Below are positions 8,977 to 17,479 of a stretch of 64,000 nt of DNA, piece after piece; the stretch's first letter is position 1, and each line of letters opens with the position of its first letter. The notes beneath the pieces are model-generated. The model searched no databases, was not told the origin of the DNA, and was given only the letters and a program-made list of their open reading frames with translations. Both the position numbers and the translations under genes were made by a program. This DNA comes from Marvinbryantia formatexigens DSM 14469 (GTDB lineage: Bacteria; Bacillota; Clostridia; Lachnospirales; Lachnospiraceae), in NCBI RefSeq assembly GCF_025148285.1, contig NZ_CP102268.1, positions 2,831,001 through 2,895,000 on the forward strand, written 5' to 3'.

Positions 8977-10362
8977 GTGAAGAAAACAGTTTGCGAATTG
9001 TTTGCCGGAGTAGGTGGCTTTAGATGTGGACTTAATAATATAAGAACAGCGGAAGATTATGGTAAAGAAGAAAAATGGGATACAGTTTGGTTTAGTCAGT
9101 GGGAGCCGGCGGAGAAAAGTACACAGTACGCACATGACTGTTATGTATATCGATTTGGAACAAGATTAGATAAAAATGGTGAAGATACTACTAACTACAA
9201 TATTGAAGATGTAGATAAAACAACACTTCCAGACTTCAATTTGTTGGTCGGAGGATTTCCGTGCCAGGATTATTCAGTAGCATCTTCATTGGCTACGTCT
9301 AAAGGACTTGAAGGGAAAAAAGGAATTTTATGGTGGTCGATACGTGAGACATTGGAAGCAAAGAAACCACCATTTGTATTATTAGAAAATGTAGACAGAT
9401 TATTGAAATCCCCAGCTAAACAAAGAGGCAGAGATTTTGGCGTGATTCTTGCATGTTTTCGAGATGAAGGTTACACCGTAGAATGGCGAGTAATCAATGC
9501 TGCGGAATATGGGTATCAGCAGAGAAGACGCCGAACATTTATTTTTGCTTATAAAAATGATACAAAATATGCGGATAGAATTTTAAAAGAAATTCAGTAT
9601 ACTGAGAAATTGGAAGAAGATAAAAAAATAGAGTGTATGGAAAAGGCAGTTATTGAAGATGGATTTTTCGCAAAAACATTTTCTGTAAATAGAGCGGAAA
9701 ATGCTAAGATGAAAGTTAAGGAATTGCCAGCAGAAGTGGGAGAAGTATCAGATACATTTCAATGTGCATTTGAAAATTCTGGAATAATGAAGGACGGAAT
9801 AATCTATACAATAAAAACTGTACCGAATTATCATGGAAAACAAATAACATTAGGAGATGTTATGGAGACTGGAAAAGTCGAAGAACAGTACTTCATTCCA
9901 GAGGAAAAATTATATTATACAGATCCGTCTGTGACACATAGTGATGAAACAGAGCAACGTCTTCCAAAAGAAGATAGACAGACTTGGCAGTATCTGAAAG
10001 GTGCCAAAAAATTGTTGCGAACAAGTTCTACTGGTCATGAATATGTTTTCTCAGAGGGAGCGATTTCTATGATTGATCAAGAAGACAAGCCAGCACGCAC
10101 AATGCTGACATCAGAAGGTGGATTTAGTAGAACTACCCATATTGTGAAAGATAAGATGACAGGAGGAGTTAGATTGCTTACAGCCACAGAAGCAGAACGT
10201 ATTCAGGGATTCCCTACTAATCATACGAAATATTGTTTGGTTAAAGGTGAAACAGTGGAAATGCCGTTGAGAAAACGTAGATTTATGATGGGAAATGCGT
10301 TGGTGGTTAATTTGGTTGAGGATATGGAGAAGACGTTGGATAACATATTCGATGAAGAGTGA
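8977..10362 (+). CDS. DNA cytosine-5 methyltransferase
   Basis: Protective methylase of the cassette; it transfers a methyl group from S-adenosylmethionine to carbon 5 of cytosine. The 461-residue protein shows motif I FAGVGGF (9-15), motif IV GGFPCQDYS with catalytic Cys96, motif VI ENVD (137-140) and motif VIII QQRRRRTF (181-188). A variable target-recognition region of about 100 residues follows, then RLLTATEAERIQGFP and the C-terminal MGNALVVNLV motifs IX-X. The start is GTG 8977 after GAGGTAGG. It is slightly separated from the nucleases and has its own upstream palindrome, so it may be independently controlled, as expected when methylation must precede cutting. Confidence 0.95.
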   Translation: MKKTVCELFAGVGGFRCGLNNIRTAEDYGKEEKWDTVWFSQWEPAEKSTQYAHDCYVYRFGTRLDKNGEDTTNYNIEDVDKTTLPDFNLLVGGFPCQDYSVASSLATSKGLEGKKGILWWSIRETLEAKKPPFVLLENVDRLLKSPAKQRGRDFGVILACFRDEGYTVEWRVINAAEYGYQQRRRRTFIFAYKNDTKYADRILKEIQYTEKLEEDKKIECMEKAVIEDGFFAKTFSVNRAENAKMKVKELPAEVGEVSDTFQCAFENSGIMKDGIIYTIKTVPNYHGKQITLGDVMETGKVEEQYFIPEEKLYYTDPSVTHSDETEQRLPKEDRQTWQYLKGAKKLLRTSSTGHEYVFSEGAISMIDQEDKPARTMLTSEGGFSRTTHIVKDKMTGGVRLLTATEAERIQGFPTNHTKYCLVKGETVEMPLRKRRFMMGNALVVNLVEDMEKTLDNIFDEE

Positions 10363-10411
10363 TGCGTTTACACTATTTGAAAAAAGTTATTTCTGCAAAA
10401 GAGGTATTTAG

Positions 10412-11827
10412 ATGAATGATATGACTGTTTATTCTTATATAAATGATATTGCACAACGGTTAAAAAATCCAAGAAAATATGGCGATGTTTCGTTGATGAT
10501 TGGAGCTGGATTTTCAAAAAATGCACGAAGTAAAGGTATGGCAAGTATACAGCCGCCAAATTGGAGTGAACTTGCAGAAAAAATGTATGAGGAGTTATAT
10601 CCAGAACCATTAGAAGTACAAGAAAAAGAAGAATGGAATAAACAAAGGATTATAAAGACATCTGGAAAAAATGTCACAAAGCTGGCAGATGAATATATTG
10701 CTAATTTTGATAGAAATAAAATAAATAATTTAATAGAACAGTCTATTGCAGACGAAATGTTTGTCCCTGGAGAATTACACAAAAGACTTTTAAAATTACA
10801 TTGGTCAGATATTTTTACGACAAATTATGATACTCTGTTGGAGCAGACGGTGGATATGATTTACCGTGAGAACAATTATGAAATTATATATTCTCAAAAC
10901 GACTTGCCAGGAAGTATAAAGCCACGGATAATTAAGTTGCATGGCAGTATTCCCCATGTAAAACCATACATAATAAGTGATGAAAATTATAGGACATATC
11001 CAGACCAATATTCAGCATTAGTGAATACCGTACAGCAGGCGATGCTTGAAACCAGATTATGTTTACTGGGATTTTCTGGGGATGATCCGAACTTCCAAAG
11101 CTGGCTTGGATGGTTACGAGATAATATGGGAGAATACTGTCCTACGATTTATTTGATTGGTTTATATGAAAAACTCAGTGCGCCAGAGAAAAAGCTGCTG
11201 GAAAATAAAGGAATTACCATAGTAGATATTTCTGAATTAGTATCTCAACAGGAAGAAAATCGACATTATCAAGCAATTTCAGAATTTGTTGGTTTGTTAG
11301 AACAAAATCAAAGTGAAAAAGATATTTATTTAGAAAGACCGTACCGGAATGTTGATATGTTTTGGCAACCTAAAGATATGGAAAAAGAAGAATACCTTAA
11401 AAAATTAAATGACTATTCATGTAAAGTTGAAAAGCTGATAGAACCTTATATATTGTTGCCAGATGAAAAAAGAGTTCAATATGCTGATTACTTTTCGGAA
11501 CATTTTAGTGTAATGTTGAAGTTGCTTCATAATCAGGAAAAAGTGCCGGAAAAGATTATTTCAACTATTATAAAAATATTAAGGAAATGTTTGGTTATTT
11601 TGGAAGATAAAAATGCTGAATACTTAGAAAAAATGGTAGAAATGTTAATTGAAAAAAACTTACAGATAGAAACCATATGTGAAATATTATTGTATTTAGC
11701 AGAAATGTATAGGATTGATGGAAAAAAAAGTTATATAAAACTTGCATGGAAAGATGTGAGGCGTATTGTGATAAAAATCCATATTACAAAAATGAATTTC
11801 TTATTGAAAAAACGAAACATCATATAG
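10412..11827 (+). CDS. SIR2-domain antiphage protein (DSR2-like), N-terminal part before frameshift
   Basis: The N-terminal third is an SIR2-like NADase domain: LMIGAGFSKNA (nucleotide loop, 28-38), TTNYDTLLE with Asn138, KLHGSIPH with His177, and LCLLGFSGDDPNF (about 217-229). The N...H pair about 39 apart matches the catalytic pair of the antiphage NADase DSR2. The rest is helical. The true frame leaves this one at an A8 run (11722-11729); after that point the last ~35 residues here look like out-of-frame read-through. The continuation is at 11730-12210 and, past the IS110-family element, at 13756-14982. The catalytic domain is intact, but a protein stopping here would lack the sensor half. 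RBS AAGAGG precedes ATG 10412. Confidence 0.85.
   Translation: MNDMTVYSYINDIAQRLKNPRKYGDVSLMIGAGFSKNARSKGMASIQPPNWSELAEKMYEELYPEPLEVQEKEEWNKQRIIKTSGKNVTKLADEYIANFDRNKINNLIEQSIADEMFVPGELHKRLLKLHWSDIFTTNYDTLLEQTVDMIYRENNYEIIYSQNDLPGSIKPRIIKLHGSIPHVKPYIISDENYRTYPDQYSALVNTVQQAMLETRLCLLGFSGDDPNFQSWLGWLRDNMGEYCPTIYLIGLYEKLSAPEKKLLENKGITIVDISELVSQQEENRHYQAISEFVGLLEQNQSEKDIYLERPYRNVDMFWQPKDMEKEEYLKKLNDYSCKVEKLIEPYILLPDEKRVQYADYFSEHFSVMLKLLHNQEKVPEKIISTIIKILRKCLVILEDKNAEYLEKMVEMLIEKNLQIETICEILLYLAEMYRIDGKKSYIKLAWKDVRRIVIKIHITKMNFLLKKRNII
11722..11729 (+). other. A8 run causing or permitting -1 frameshift in SIR2 gene
   Basis: Eight adenines occur where the frame changes from that of 10412 to the -1 frame. 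In the incoming frame the site reads GGA AAA AAA AGT, containing the slippery heptamer A-AAA-AAA followed by G, so ribosomal or transcriptional slippage could rejoin the frames. Loss of one A from an A9 run explains it equally well. Confidence 0.6.
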
Positions 11828-12222
11828 ATGATTCGGAAAAACAGTGCCTTTTTGAAAAATTGATTGATGTTGTAAAATTATATTCAGAAAAAGATAGTTA
11901 TGATAGAAAAAAATATTTTGTATCAGTGAAGAATATCTTAAATGTATTATCACGTTTAGTGGTGTTTATAGAAGATGTAAATATAATTACTTATTTGGAA
12001 ATATTAAGTAGATTCAGTAAAAAGGAAGATTCGTTTATAGTTGGAGATATAAAAAAGATTTTACAGATAATTTCAACCAGATTTAACGGAAATATTGCAA
12101 ATGCTTGTCAAAATATTATTTTCTCTGAGTTTGATGTGCGATATCATTTGGCTAGTTACTTTGATGATGTATCATTTGAAATATCTGAAGAAGATATGGA
12201 AGTATACTGTGAAAGAAAGTAG
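11746..12222 (+). pseudogene. SIR2/DSR2-like protein, middle fragment
   Basis: Continuation of the SIR2 gene in the -1 frame, rich in Lys, Glu, Ile and predicted helices like the flanking parts. It overlaps the end of the first fragment because the frame switches near 11722-11729. Homologous sequence probably ends at Cys (12208-12210); the last three codons before TAG at 12220 belong to the inserted IS110-type element. An ATG at 11746 exists but has no ribosome site, so independent translation is unlikely. Confidence 0.75.
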
Positions 12223-12297
12223 AGGACAGCCGATAAATGGCGCACTTTAATAAGCTGTCTTATGGCAGCAATTGAAAAAATGTATTGAGATAAAGTG

Positions 12298-13560
12298 TTA
12301 AGAAGCTAATTGCGATTCGGAAATTATCCCTTCGCTGATAAGTAGTTTCTTAGCCTGTTTGATAGCCTTTTCCTTCTGTTTTTCTTTTAGAGGTTCAGGC
12401 ATATCAACCTTGTATAGGTCGGTCGGGTTCCACGCTTCACCAGTAGACAGCATCTGGTAGATAGCAGTGAGAATCATCCGGGCGATAGCAATGATGGCAC
12501 GTTTTTTACCACGGCGCTTCCTGATGCGTTCATACTTCTGTTTGTAATAAGGAGATTTATCAGATTTCACGGCTGCATGGGCAACTTGTACCAATGCAGG
12601 TTTGAGGTAGACACCGGCACGTGTTATTCTGACAGACTTCTTCTTACCAGCAGATTCATTGCTTCCGGGAGTTAATCCCGCCCAGCAGCATAAGCGTTTG
12701 GAACTGGAAAACGGAGTCATATCGGTACCAGTCTCGGAGATAACAGTGACTGCACTGTTACGGTCAACACCCGGAATGGTACACAGTAACTGGACAGCAT
12801 TTTCATACGGTGTAACCAAAGAATCAAGCATAGTGTCTATATCATTTATCGTGGATGTGATATAATCCAGATGTGCGCGGACGAGGCGCATGCGGTATTT
12901 TTGGGAGTCAGTCATCTGGTACCCTTCGATGGATTCAATGACACTGTCAGACTTCTTCTTTAGGGAACGGAGGAGTCTGGAGGCGATTTCTTCGTGGTTG
13001 ATGGAATTGTCGGATTGCCCGATCAGGTAATCAATAACAGATGTAGCTGATTTCCCAAAGATATCGGAAACAACCGAATCTAATGCGACATTGCAGACAG
13101 TAAGCGCATTCTGGTATCTGTTCTTTTCGCTGGTACGGCAGGAGGTCAGTTTGTAACGGTATCTTGTAAATTCACGCAGGATACGGATTGGTTTACAGGG
13201 GATATAGCTTCCCGGAACCAGGCCTAACCGGAATAAATCCCTAATCCACCTGGAATCTTTTGTATCATCCTTATTGCCTTTGACTGCTTTTACCCATTTG
13301 GGATTGGCAATGGTGACATTGATTTCGTCCTCTAAAAGGTTGAATACAGGAACCCAGTATTTACCGGTAGATTCCATGCAGACATCCCGGCACTGGTTTT
13401 TCATAAGCCAGTCTTTGAATTGCAGGATAGAATTGTTGAAGGTAGAGAAACGCTTCTTTTGATAAGAAGGTTCTATACCGGAAGAGGTTTTGATGATTGT
13501 GGCAACGAGAAAAGATTTGTGAACATCGACGCCACAGCAGGTTTGGTAAACAACTTTCAT
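12298..13560 (-). CDS. IS110-family DEDD transposase/recombinase
   Basis: A 420-residue recombinase that moves the surrounding IS. The RuvC-like N-terminal domain has D12 in GVDVHK, E63 in MESTGKYW, and D99/D102 in KDDTKDSRW, the DEDD set. The C-terminal Transposase_20 domain has LLCTIPGVDRNSA and CCWAGLTPGSNESAGKK, holding the conserved serine needed for strand exchange. An in-frame GTG-type extension to 13665 is possible, but ATG 13560 follows AAAGGAG at good spacing and starts with the family's N-terminus. IS110-group enzymes work with a bridge RNA encoded next to the gene; here the candidate region is 13561-13745. The frame is intact. Confidence 0.93.
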   Translation of the reverse strand: MKVVYQTCCGVDVHKSFLVATIIKTSSGIEPSYQKKRFSTFNNSILQFKDWLMKNQCRDVCMESTGKYWVPVFNLLEDEINVTIANPKWVKAVKGNKDDTKDSRWIRDLFRLGLVPGSYIPCKPIRILREFTRYRYKLTSCRTSEKNRYQNALTVCNVALDSVVSDIFGKSATSVIDYLIGQSDNSINHEEIASRLLRSLKKKSDSVIESIEGYQMTDSQKYRMRLVRAHLDYITSTINDIDTMLDSLVTPYENAVQLLCTIPGVDRNSAVTVISETGTDMTPFSSSKRLCCWAGLTPGSNESAGKKKSVRITRAGVYLKPALVQVAHAAVKSDKSPYYKQKYERIRKRRGKKRAIIAIARMILTAIYQMLSTGEAWNPTDLYKVDMPEPLKEKQKEKAIKQAKKLLISEGIISESQLAS

Positions 13561-13745
13561 GGTCAGAGCTCCTTTCAGAATGAGATAAAGAAGCCATTGA
13601 CTGTTCCACCACACATTTAACAGAGAAGTTAAAACAATTCTTACTGTACGGTCTGACAGAGCCACTTATTTGTGCTTGAAAGATGAAACTTACACTGATT
13701 TTTATGCTGTCTAAAACGGAAGAAAGCCTTTACAACTTACCTCCC
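13561..13745 (-). ncRNA. Candidate bridge RNA of the IS110-family element
   Basis: IS110-group elements encode a structured bridge RNA of roughly 150-250 nt between their left end and the recombinase start; its loops pair with target and donor DNA. This element has about 185-195 bp of noncoding DNA exactly there, read on the minus strand. The assignment rests on position and size; the fold was not computed. Confidence 0.4.
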
Positions 13746-13755
13746 CGTGCTTTGT

Positions 13756-14982
13756 AGTATAGCTTCTTTAACAATTATTTTATCAGCAACGTGGGGAATT
13801 GGAAGACTTTCATTACTATTTGTGCCGCCAACTGAAAGGCGGCGGAATGGAGATTTTTATGAAAAAGCTCTTTGCATGGGTTCAAGTGAAAATATATCTG
13901 AAAGAGATAATGGATTAGCTTGCTTATTAGTATTGTGGAATAATAAACCGTTAGAAAAATACCAGGATGATATTGTAACAGTCTTTTGGAAGAATGACAG
14001 AGATGCTTTGCCGGTGACAGAATTATATTATTCATTCATTTGGGAGAGACTACCACATCCAGAGTCGGTCGAGTTTTCAAAATTATATTCTACATATTTG
14101 ATGAAGACAAAATATGTAGAAAGCGTAACCCCAATTGGGCACGAAGTAAATAATTCATATGCAAGTGTTCGGGATTATTTTAGTTTCTTTTATTCAACAT
14201 CGGAAATTTCGGTGAGAGAATGTAATAAGGTGATTTTAAATAAAGAACTTGCAAATACAATTTTGACTCGTTCATATGATTTCATAATTCATGAAAAAAG
14301 TTTATTGGAACATAATCTTATGGGAGAAAAAGAAGATTGTGAAAATAAATTTCTAGTAATTGAAGAACTTGTTGCACTTGTCTATTGTGAGGCAATAAAA
14401 AATCAGTTGATTACAGAAATATATCCATTGATTAAAAAAATTAAGATAGCATTATCAGATTGTCAAATTAGTACAATTGCAATTGATATGCTAGAAATGG
14501 TCGAGAAAAATGAAGTTGAAGAATGCGTAGATTTGTTCGAAAGTATTATTTTAACGAAAAATAAAAAGCTTTATTCAAGTGCATTTACAGGAATACAATG
14601 TTTGGTATTTATGAAAGAAAATTGTGATCAGGATGTATCGTTTGAAAAATTTTTCAGTTCAATCAAATATTTAGATATAGAGTATTCAAAGACATTATGG
14701 ATTCATTTGACACCATTGCTTAGGCAACCTTTTTTTGCTAAGGAGGAAGCACAGAAATATATTACATTGTCTGTAAGCAAATGCATAGATATATATGAAA
14801 AATTGGCAAATCAAGGTGAACGTTATTATTTGGATGGTTTATATAATTGTGTGGATGCATTGCACCAATATTATAAAAATGTTAAAAGAACCGGAATGAA
14901 CGAAACGGATGAATTAAAACAATGTATCGAAAAGGCTAAGAAAATAAAAAATTATGAGATTGCAAATATCTGGTCTTGTTAA
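13756..14982 (+). pseudogene. SIR2/DSR2-like protein, C-terminal fragment after IS110 insertion
   Basis: A 408-residue helical segment with the same AT-rich codon use as the fragments at 10412-12210. The frame extends back to a GTG at 13747 inside the IS edge, but no ribosome site is present. Joining 12210 to 13756 and adding one A at 11722-11729 yields one frame of 1008 codons, close to the roughly 1,000 residues of DSR2, whose C-terminal half senses phage tail-tube protein. No motif beyond helices is recognised here. On its own it is probably not expressed, though the IS110 edge could supply transcripts. Confidence 0.75.
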
Positions 14983-14999
14983 TAGTGTGATAACACTAT
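14982..14999 (+). other. Small hairpin at the SIR2 stop codon
   Basis: ATAGTGT-GATA-ACACTAT is a 7-bp stem with a tetraloop directly after the stop. No U-run follows. It may protect the mRNA end or be chance. The following 100 bases to the tuf remnant show no gene. Confidence 0.3.
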
Positions 15000-15106
15000 G
15001 ATAACAAAATCTCCAAAAAACACACGGACACAGCGGAAAATACGTTTTTTTCACACAAAACGAACGGAAAATAACCATTTAGCCTCTGCAACACGCCATT
15101 CTGATA

Positions 15107-15156
15107 CCGTGAAGGTGGACGTACTGTAGGATTAGGCCGTGTTGCTTCTATTATTG
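15107..15156 (+). repeat. Duplicated 3' end of tuf at island edge
   Basis: Fifty bases match tuf 2924-2973 at 47 positions and still encode [15 protein letters not shown] in one frame, but with no upstream tuf body and no stop at the same place. It marks the right boundary of the defence island, attR-like against the intact tuf as attL-like. No site-specific integrase is encoded between the two copies, so the integration machinery is lost or acted in trans. Tandem tuf duplication followed by deletion is an alternative. Confidence 0.85.
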
Positions 15157-15231
15157 TAAAATGGGCGGATTTGTGGCATACTGCTCTATAGAATTACCAA
15201 TGATTGCATTTTGACAGAAAGAGGTATGTTT

Positions 15232-15936
15232 ATGGAAACAGAAAAAAATGTGCTGATCGTGGATGACGAGACGATGATCTGTGATTCCGTTTCTGCTTAC
15301 ATAACAAAACAGGGATACCATGTGTTTACAGCCGGAGACGGCAAAGAGGCGCTGGAGATATTCCGGAAATATCCGATTATGTTTGTGATTCTCGATCTGA
15401 TGCTGCCGGGGATGACGGGAGAAGAGATATGCCAGGCGATACGCAGACAGTCGAGAGTGCCGGTTATAATGTTGACGGCAAAGACACAGGAAGAGGATGT
15501 GCTGAACGGTCTGGACATCGGCGCGGATGATTATGTGACAAAACCCTTCAGTGTTAAGCAGCTATATGCCCGTATGGAGGCGATTCTGCGCCGGACTGGC
15601 AATGACCTGAAGCCGCTGGCGGAGAAATTTTCGTGGAATGACAATGACCTGCAGATTGATTTCGGGCATAGTGAGGTGCGCAAACAAGGAGAAGCGTTAA
15701 GCCTGACGCCGAGTGAGTGGAAAATTCTTTCCGCAATGATAAAACACCCCAAAAAGGTATTCTCGCGGGAAAATCTGATTGAACTTGTGTTTGGACCGGA
15801 TTTTGACAGCTACGACCGTGTGATTGATACCCACATTAAAAACCTTCGCAAGAAGTTGGAAACGAATCCTAAAAATCCAGTCTATATAAAGACCGTGTAT
15901 GGGCTGGGGTATAAATTCGGAGGTGAGGAAAATTGA
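15232..15936 (+). CDS. OmpR-family response regulator
   Basis: DNA-binding output protein of a two-component system. The receiver domain has acidic D11/D12, phosphoacceptor Asp55 in ILDLMLPG, Thr82 in MLTAKT and Lys104 in VTKPF. The C-terminal winged helix has LTPSEWKIL, a recognition helix with DSYDRVIDTHIKNLRKKL, and a YIKTVYGLGYKF wing. ATG 15232 has AAAGAGG upstream at good spacing; a TTG at 15211 and an ATG at 15226 are less likely. It overlaps the kinase gene by four bases (TTGA), so the pair is translationally coupled. Its targets are unknown; the next gene downstream, a metal-type membrane protein, is a candidate. Confidence 0.95.
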   Translation: METEKNVLIVDDETMICDSVSAYITKQGYHVFTAGDGKEALEIFRKYPIMFVILDLMLPGMTGEEICQAIRRQSRVPVIMLTAKTQEEDVLNGLDIGADDYVTKPFSVKQLYARMEAILRRTGNDLKPLAEKFSWNDNDLQIDFGHSEVRKQGEALSLTPSEWKILSAMIKHPKKVFSRENLIELVFGPDFDSYDRVIDTHIKNLRKKLETNPKNPVYIKTVYGLGYKFGGEEN

Positions 15937-17363
15937 GACGATACAGTCTCCGGCGCGTCCTCGCTGTCCGCTTCGCCCTGCTGGTACTGATTGCGATTTC
16001 CCTCATCAGCGTGGTGTCGAATATCATGATCAGCCGTGAGTTTGAAGAATATGTGGAAGAACAGCAAAGGCTGGAGGCGGATAGCATTGCGCAGAATATT
16101 TCCAGTCAATACCGCCTGGAGGATGGCGGCTGGAATATTGACTATGTGCATGGGATGGGGATGTATGCGCTGGAAGACGGATTTATTATCAAATTATATG
16201 ACAAGGATGAAAATATCCTCTGGGATGCAGAAAATCACGATATGACGCTTTGCCATGAAGTGATGCAGTCCATCACTATTCTCATGGAGAAGGAGCGTGC
16301 GGAGCTGGACGGTAATTTTGTAACGCAAAGATATGATTTAAAACCATCAGAAGAGCTTGTGGGATATCTTGATATCAGCTATTACAGCCCTTATTACATG
16401 GATGAACATGATTTTCATTTTATTGCAGCATTGAACCGGATTCTGATAGCAGTTGGCAGTATTTCGCTGGTCAGCGCCATTATTATGGGTGTGTTGCTGG
16501 CGAATCACATTGCCAGACCGGTTTCTGAAGTAGTTGAGGTTACACAGAAGATTTCTGAGGGAGATTATACTGCGGGATTCAGAGATGGCGGCTGTGATGA
16601 GGGACTTACAAAGGATATCCGCACAAAAGAATTATATGAGCTGACAAACGCTGTCAGCCAGATGGCAAAATCCCTGAAGGAGCAGGAAGCCCTGCGGAAA
16701 CGGCTGACGTCAGATGTGACGCATGAACTGCGGACACCGGTAGCGAATATATCGTCCTATATGGAAATGATGGCAGACGGGGTGATGGAGCCGACGACGG
16801 AACGGATGCAGAGCTGCTACGAGGAGCTGCAGCGCCTTTCCGGACTGATCTGTAATCTGGAGCGGCTGCGCCAGGTGGAAGATGAAAATCTTGTGCTTGA
16901 TAAAACGGAGGTAGATCTGCTTGAATTGTCACAAAATGTTCTGGGAAATTTTGAAAGTCAGCTTTTGGAAAAGCATCTGAAGGGGCAGGTTTCGGGTGAT
17001 GCCGCCGTTATCTTTGCAGATAAAGGACGGATCCAGCAGGTGCTTACTAATCTGGTATCTAATGCGATAAAATATTCAAACGACGGCGGCATGATTCACG
17101 TGGTCATTGAGGATACAAAAAATAGCGGTATCATACATGTCGAGGATAACGGAATCGGCATCCCACAGGAGGATCTCGGACGGATTTTTGAAAGATTTTA
17201 CCGGACGGATAAATCCCGGAACCGTAAAACCGGCGGCGCAGGCATTGGTCTTACAATTGTCAGAACAATCGTACAGGCGCACGGGGGAAACATAAGCGTT
17301 GAAAGTAAAGAGGGAAAGGGGAGCTGTTTTACGATTATCCTGCCCAAAACGGATTCTCTTTAA
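15933..17363 (+). CDS. Membrane sensor histidine kinase
   Basis: Partner kinase of the upstream regulator; 476 residues. An N-terminal membrane segment (about 12-33), an extracytoplasmic region of about 130 residues and a second membrane segment (about 165-192) precede a HAMP domain (ARPVSEVV...GDY). The dimerisation domain has His264 in DVTHELRTPV as the phosphorylation site. The ATP domain has QVLTNLVSNAIKYS (N box), VEDNGIGIP (G1), FERFYR and GAGIGLTIV (G2). The start is TTG 15933, overlapping the regulator stop. The periplasmic-side sensor has no cysteine/histidine cluster that would name its ligand. A hairpin terminator follows. Confidence 0.95.
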   Translation: MRRYSLRRVLAVRFALLVLIAISLISVVSNIMISREFEEYVEEQQRLEADSIAQNISSQYRLEDGGWNIDYVHGMGMYALEDGFIIKLYDKDENILWDAENHDMTLCHEVMQSITILMEKERAELDGNFVTQRYDLKPSEELVGYLDISYYSPYYMDEHDFHFIAALNRILIAVGSISLVSAIIMGVLLANHIARPVSEVVEVTQKISEGDYTAGFRDGGCDEGLTKDIRTKELYELTNAVSQMAKSLKEQEALRKRLTSDVTHELRTPVANISSYMEMMADGVMEPTTERMQSCYEELQRLSGLICNLERLRQVEDENLVLDKTEVDLLELSQNVLGNFESQLLEKHLKGQVSGDAAVIFADKGRIQQVLTNLVSNAIKYSNDGGMIHVVIEDTKNSGIIHVEDNGIGIPQEDLGRIFERFYRTDKSRNRKTGGAGIGLTIVRTIVQAHGGNISVESKEGKGSCFTIILPKTDSL

Positions 17364-17367
17364 AAGA

Positions 17368-17411
17368 AAGGGCAACAGTATCTTTTGTTTCAGATGCTGT
17401 AGCCTTTTTTG
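17368..17411 (+). terminator. Terminator of the two-component operon
   Basis: An imperfect stem, GGC-ACAGTATCT with AGATGCTGT-GCC, is followed by TTTTTT. It begins a few bases after the kinase stop. Confidence 0.75.
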
Positions 17412-17448
17412 TGTATCCACATAAAAAACACAAATCTTCCTGTTAGAC

Positions 17449-17464
17449 TGCACAGGAATGTGCA
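17449..17464. promoter_or_regulatory. Inverted repeat before the HMA/TauE-like gene
   Basis: TGCACA-GGAA-TGTGCA is a perfect 6-bp dyad overlapping the edge of the ribosome site AAGGAGG (17464-17470). AATGTGCA recurs just before the ATG. It could be an operator for a metal-type repressor or an RNA hairpin limiting translation. Confidence 0.35.
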
Positions 17465-17479
17465 AGGAGGGAATGTGCA

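Larger units (their letters stand above)
12211..13755 (-). mobile_element. IS110-family insertion sequence inside the SIR2 gene
   Basis: About 1545 bp, encoding one DEDD transposase on the minus strand. The ends are inferred: joining 12210 to 13756 restores the SIR2 frame, and TGT occurs at both junctions (12208-12210, 13753-13755), like the short core repeated by IS110 elements. No terminal inverted repeats are seen, as usual for the family. About 195 bp of noncoding sequence precede the transposase and 87 bp follow it. Ends could be off by several bases. Confidence 0.8.

Noticed and set aside
2979-15156. Prophage or complete integrative conjugative element
   Set aside because: No phage structural, conjugation or integrase genes are present; only defence genes and two IS elements.
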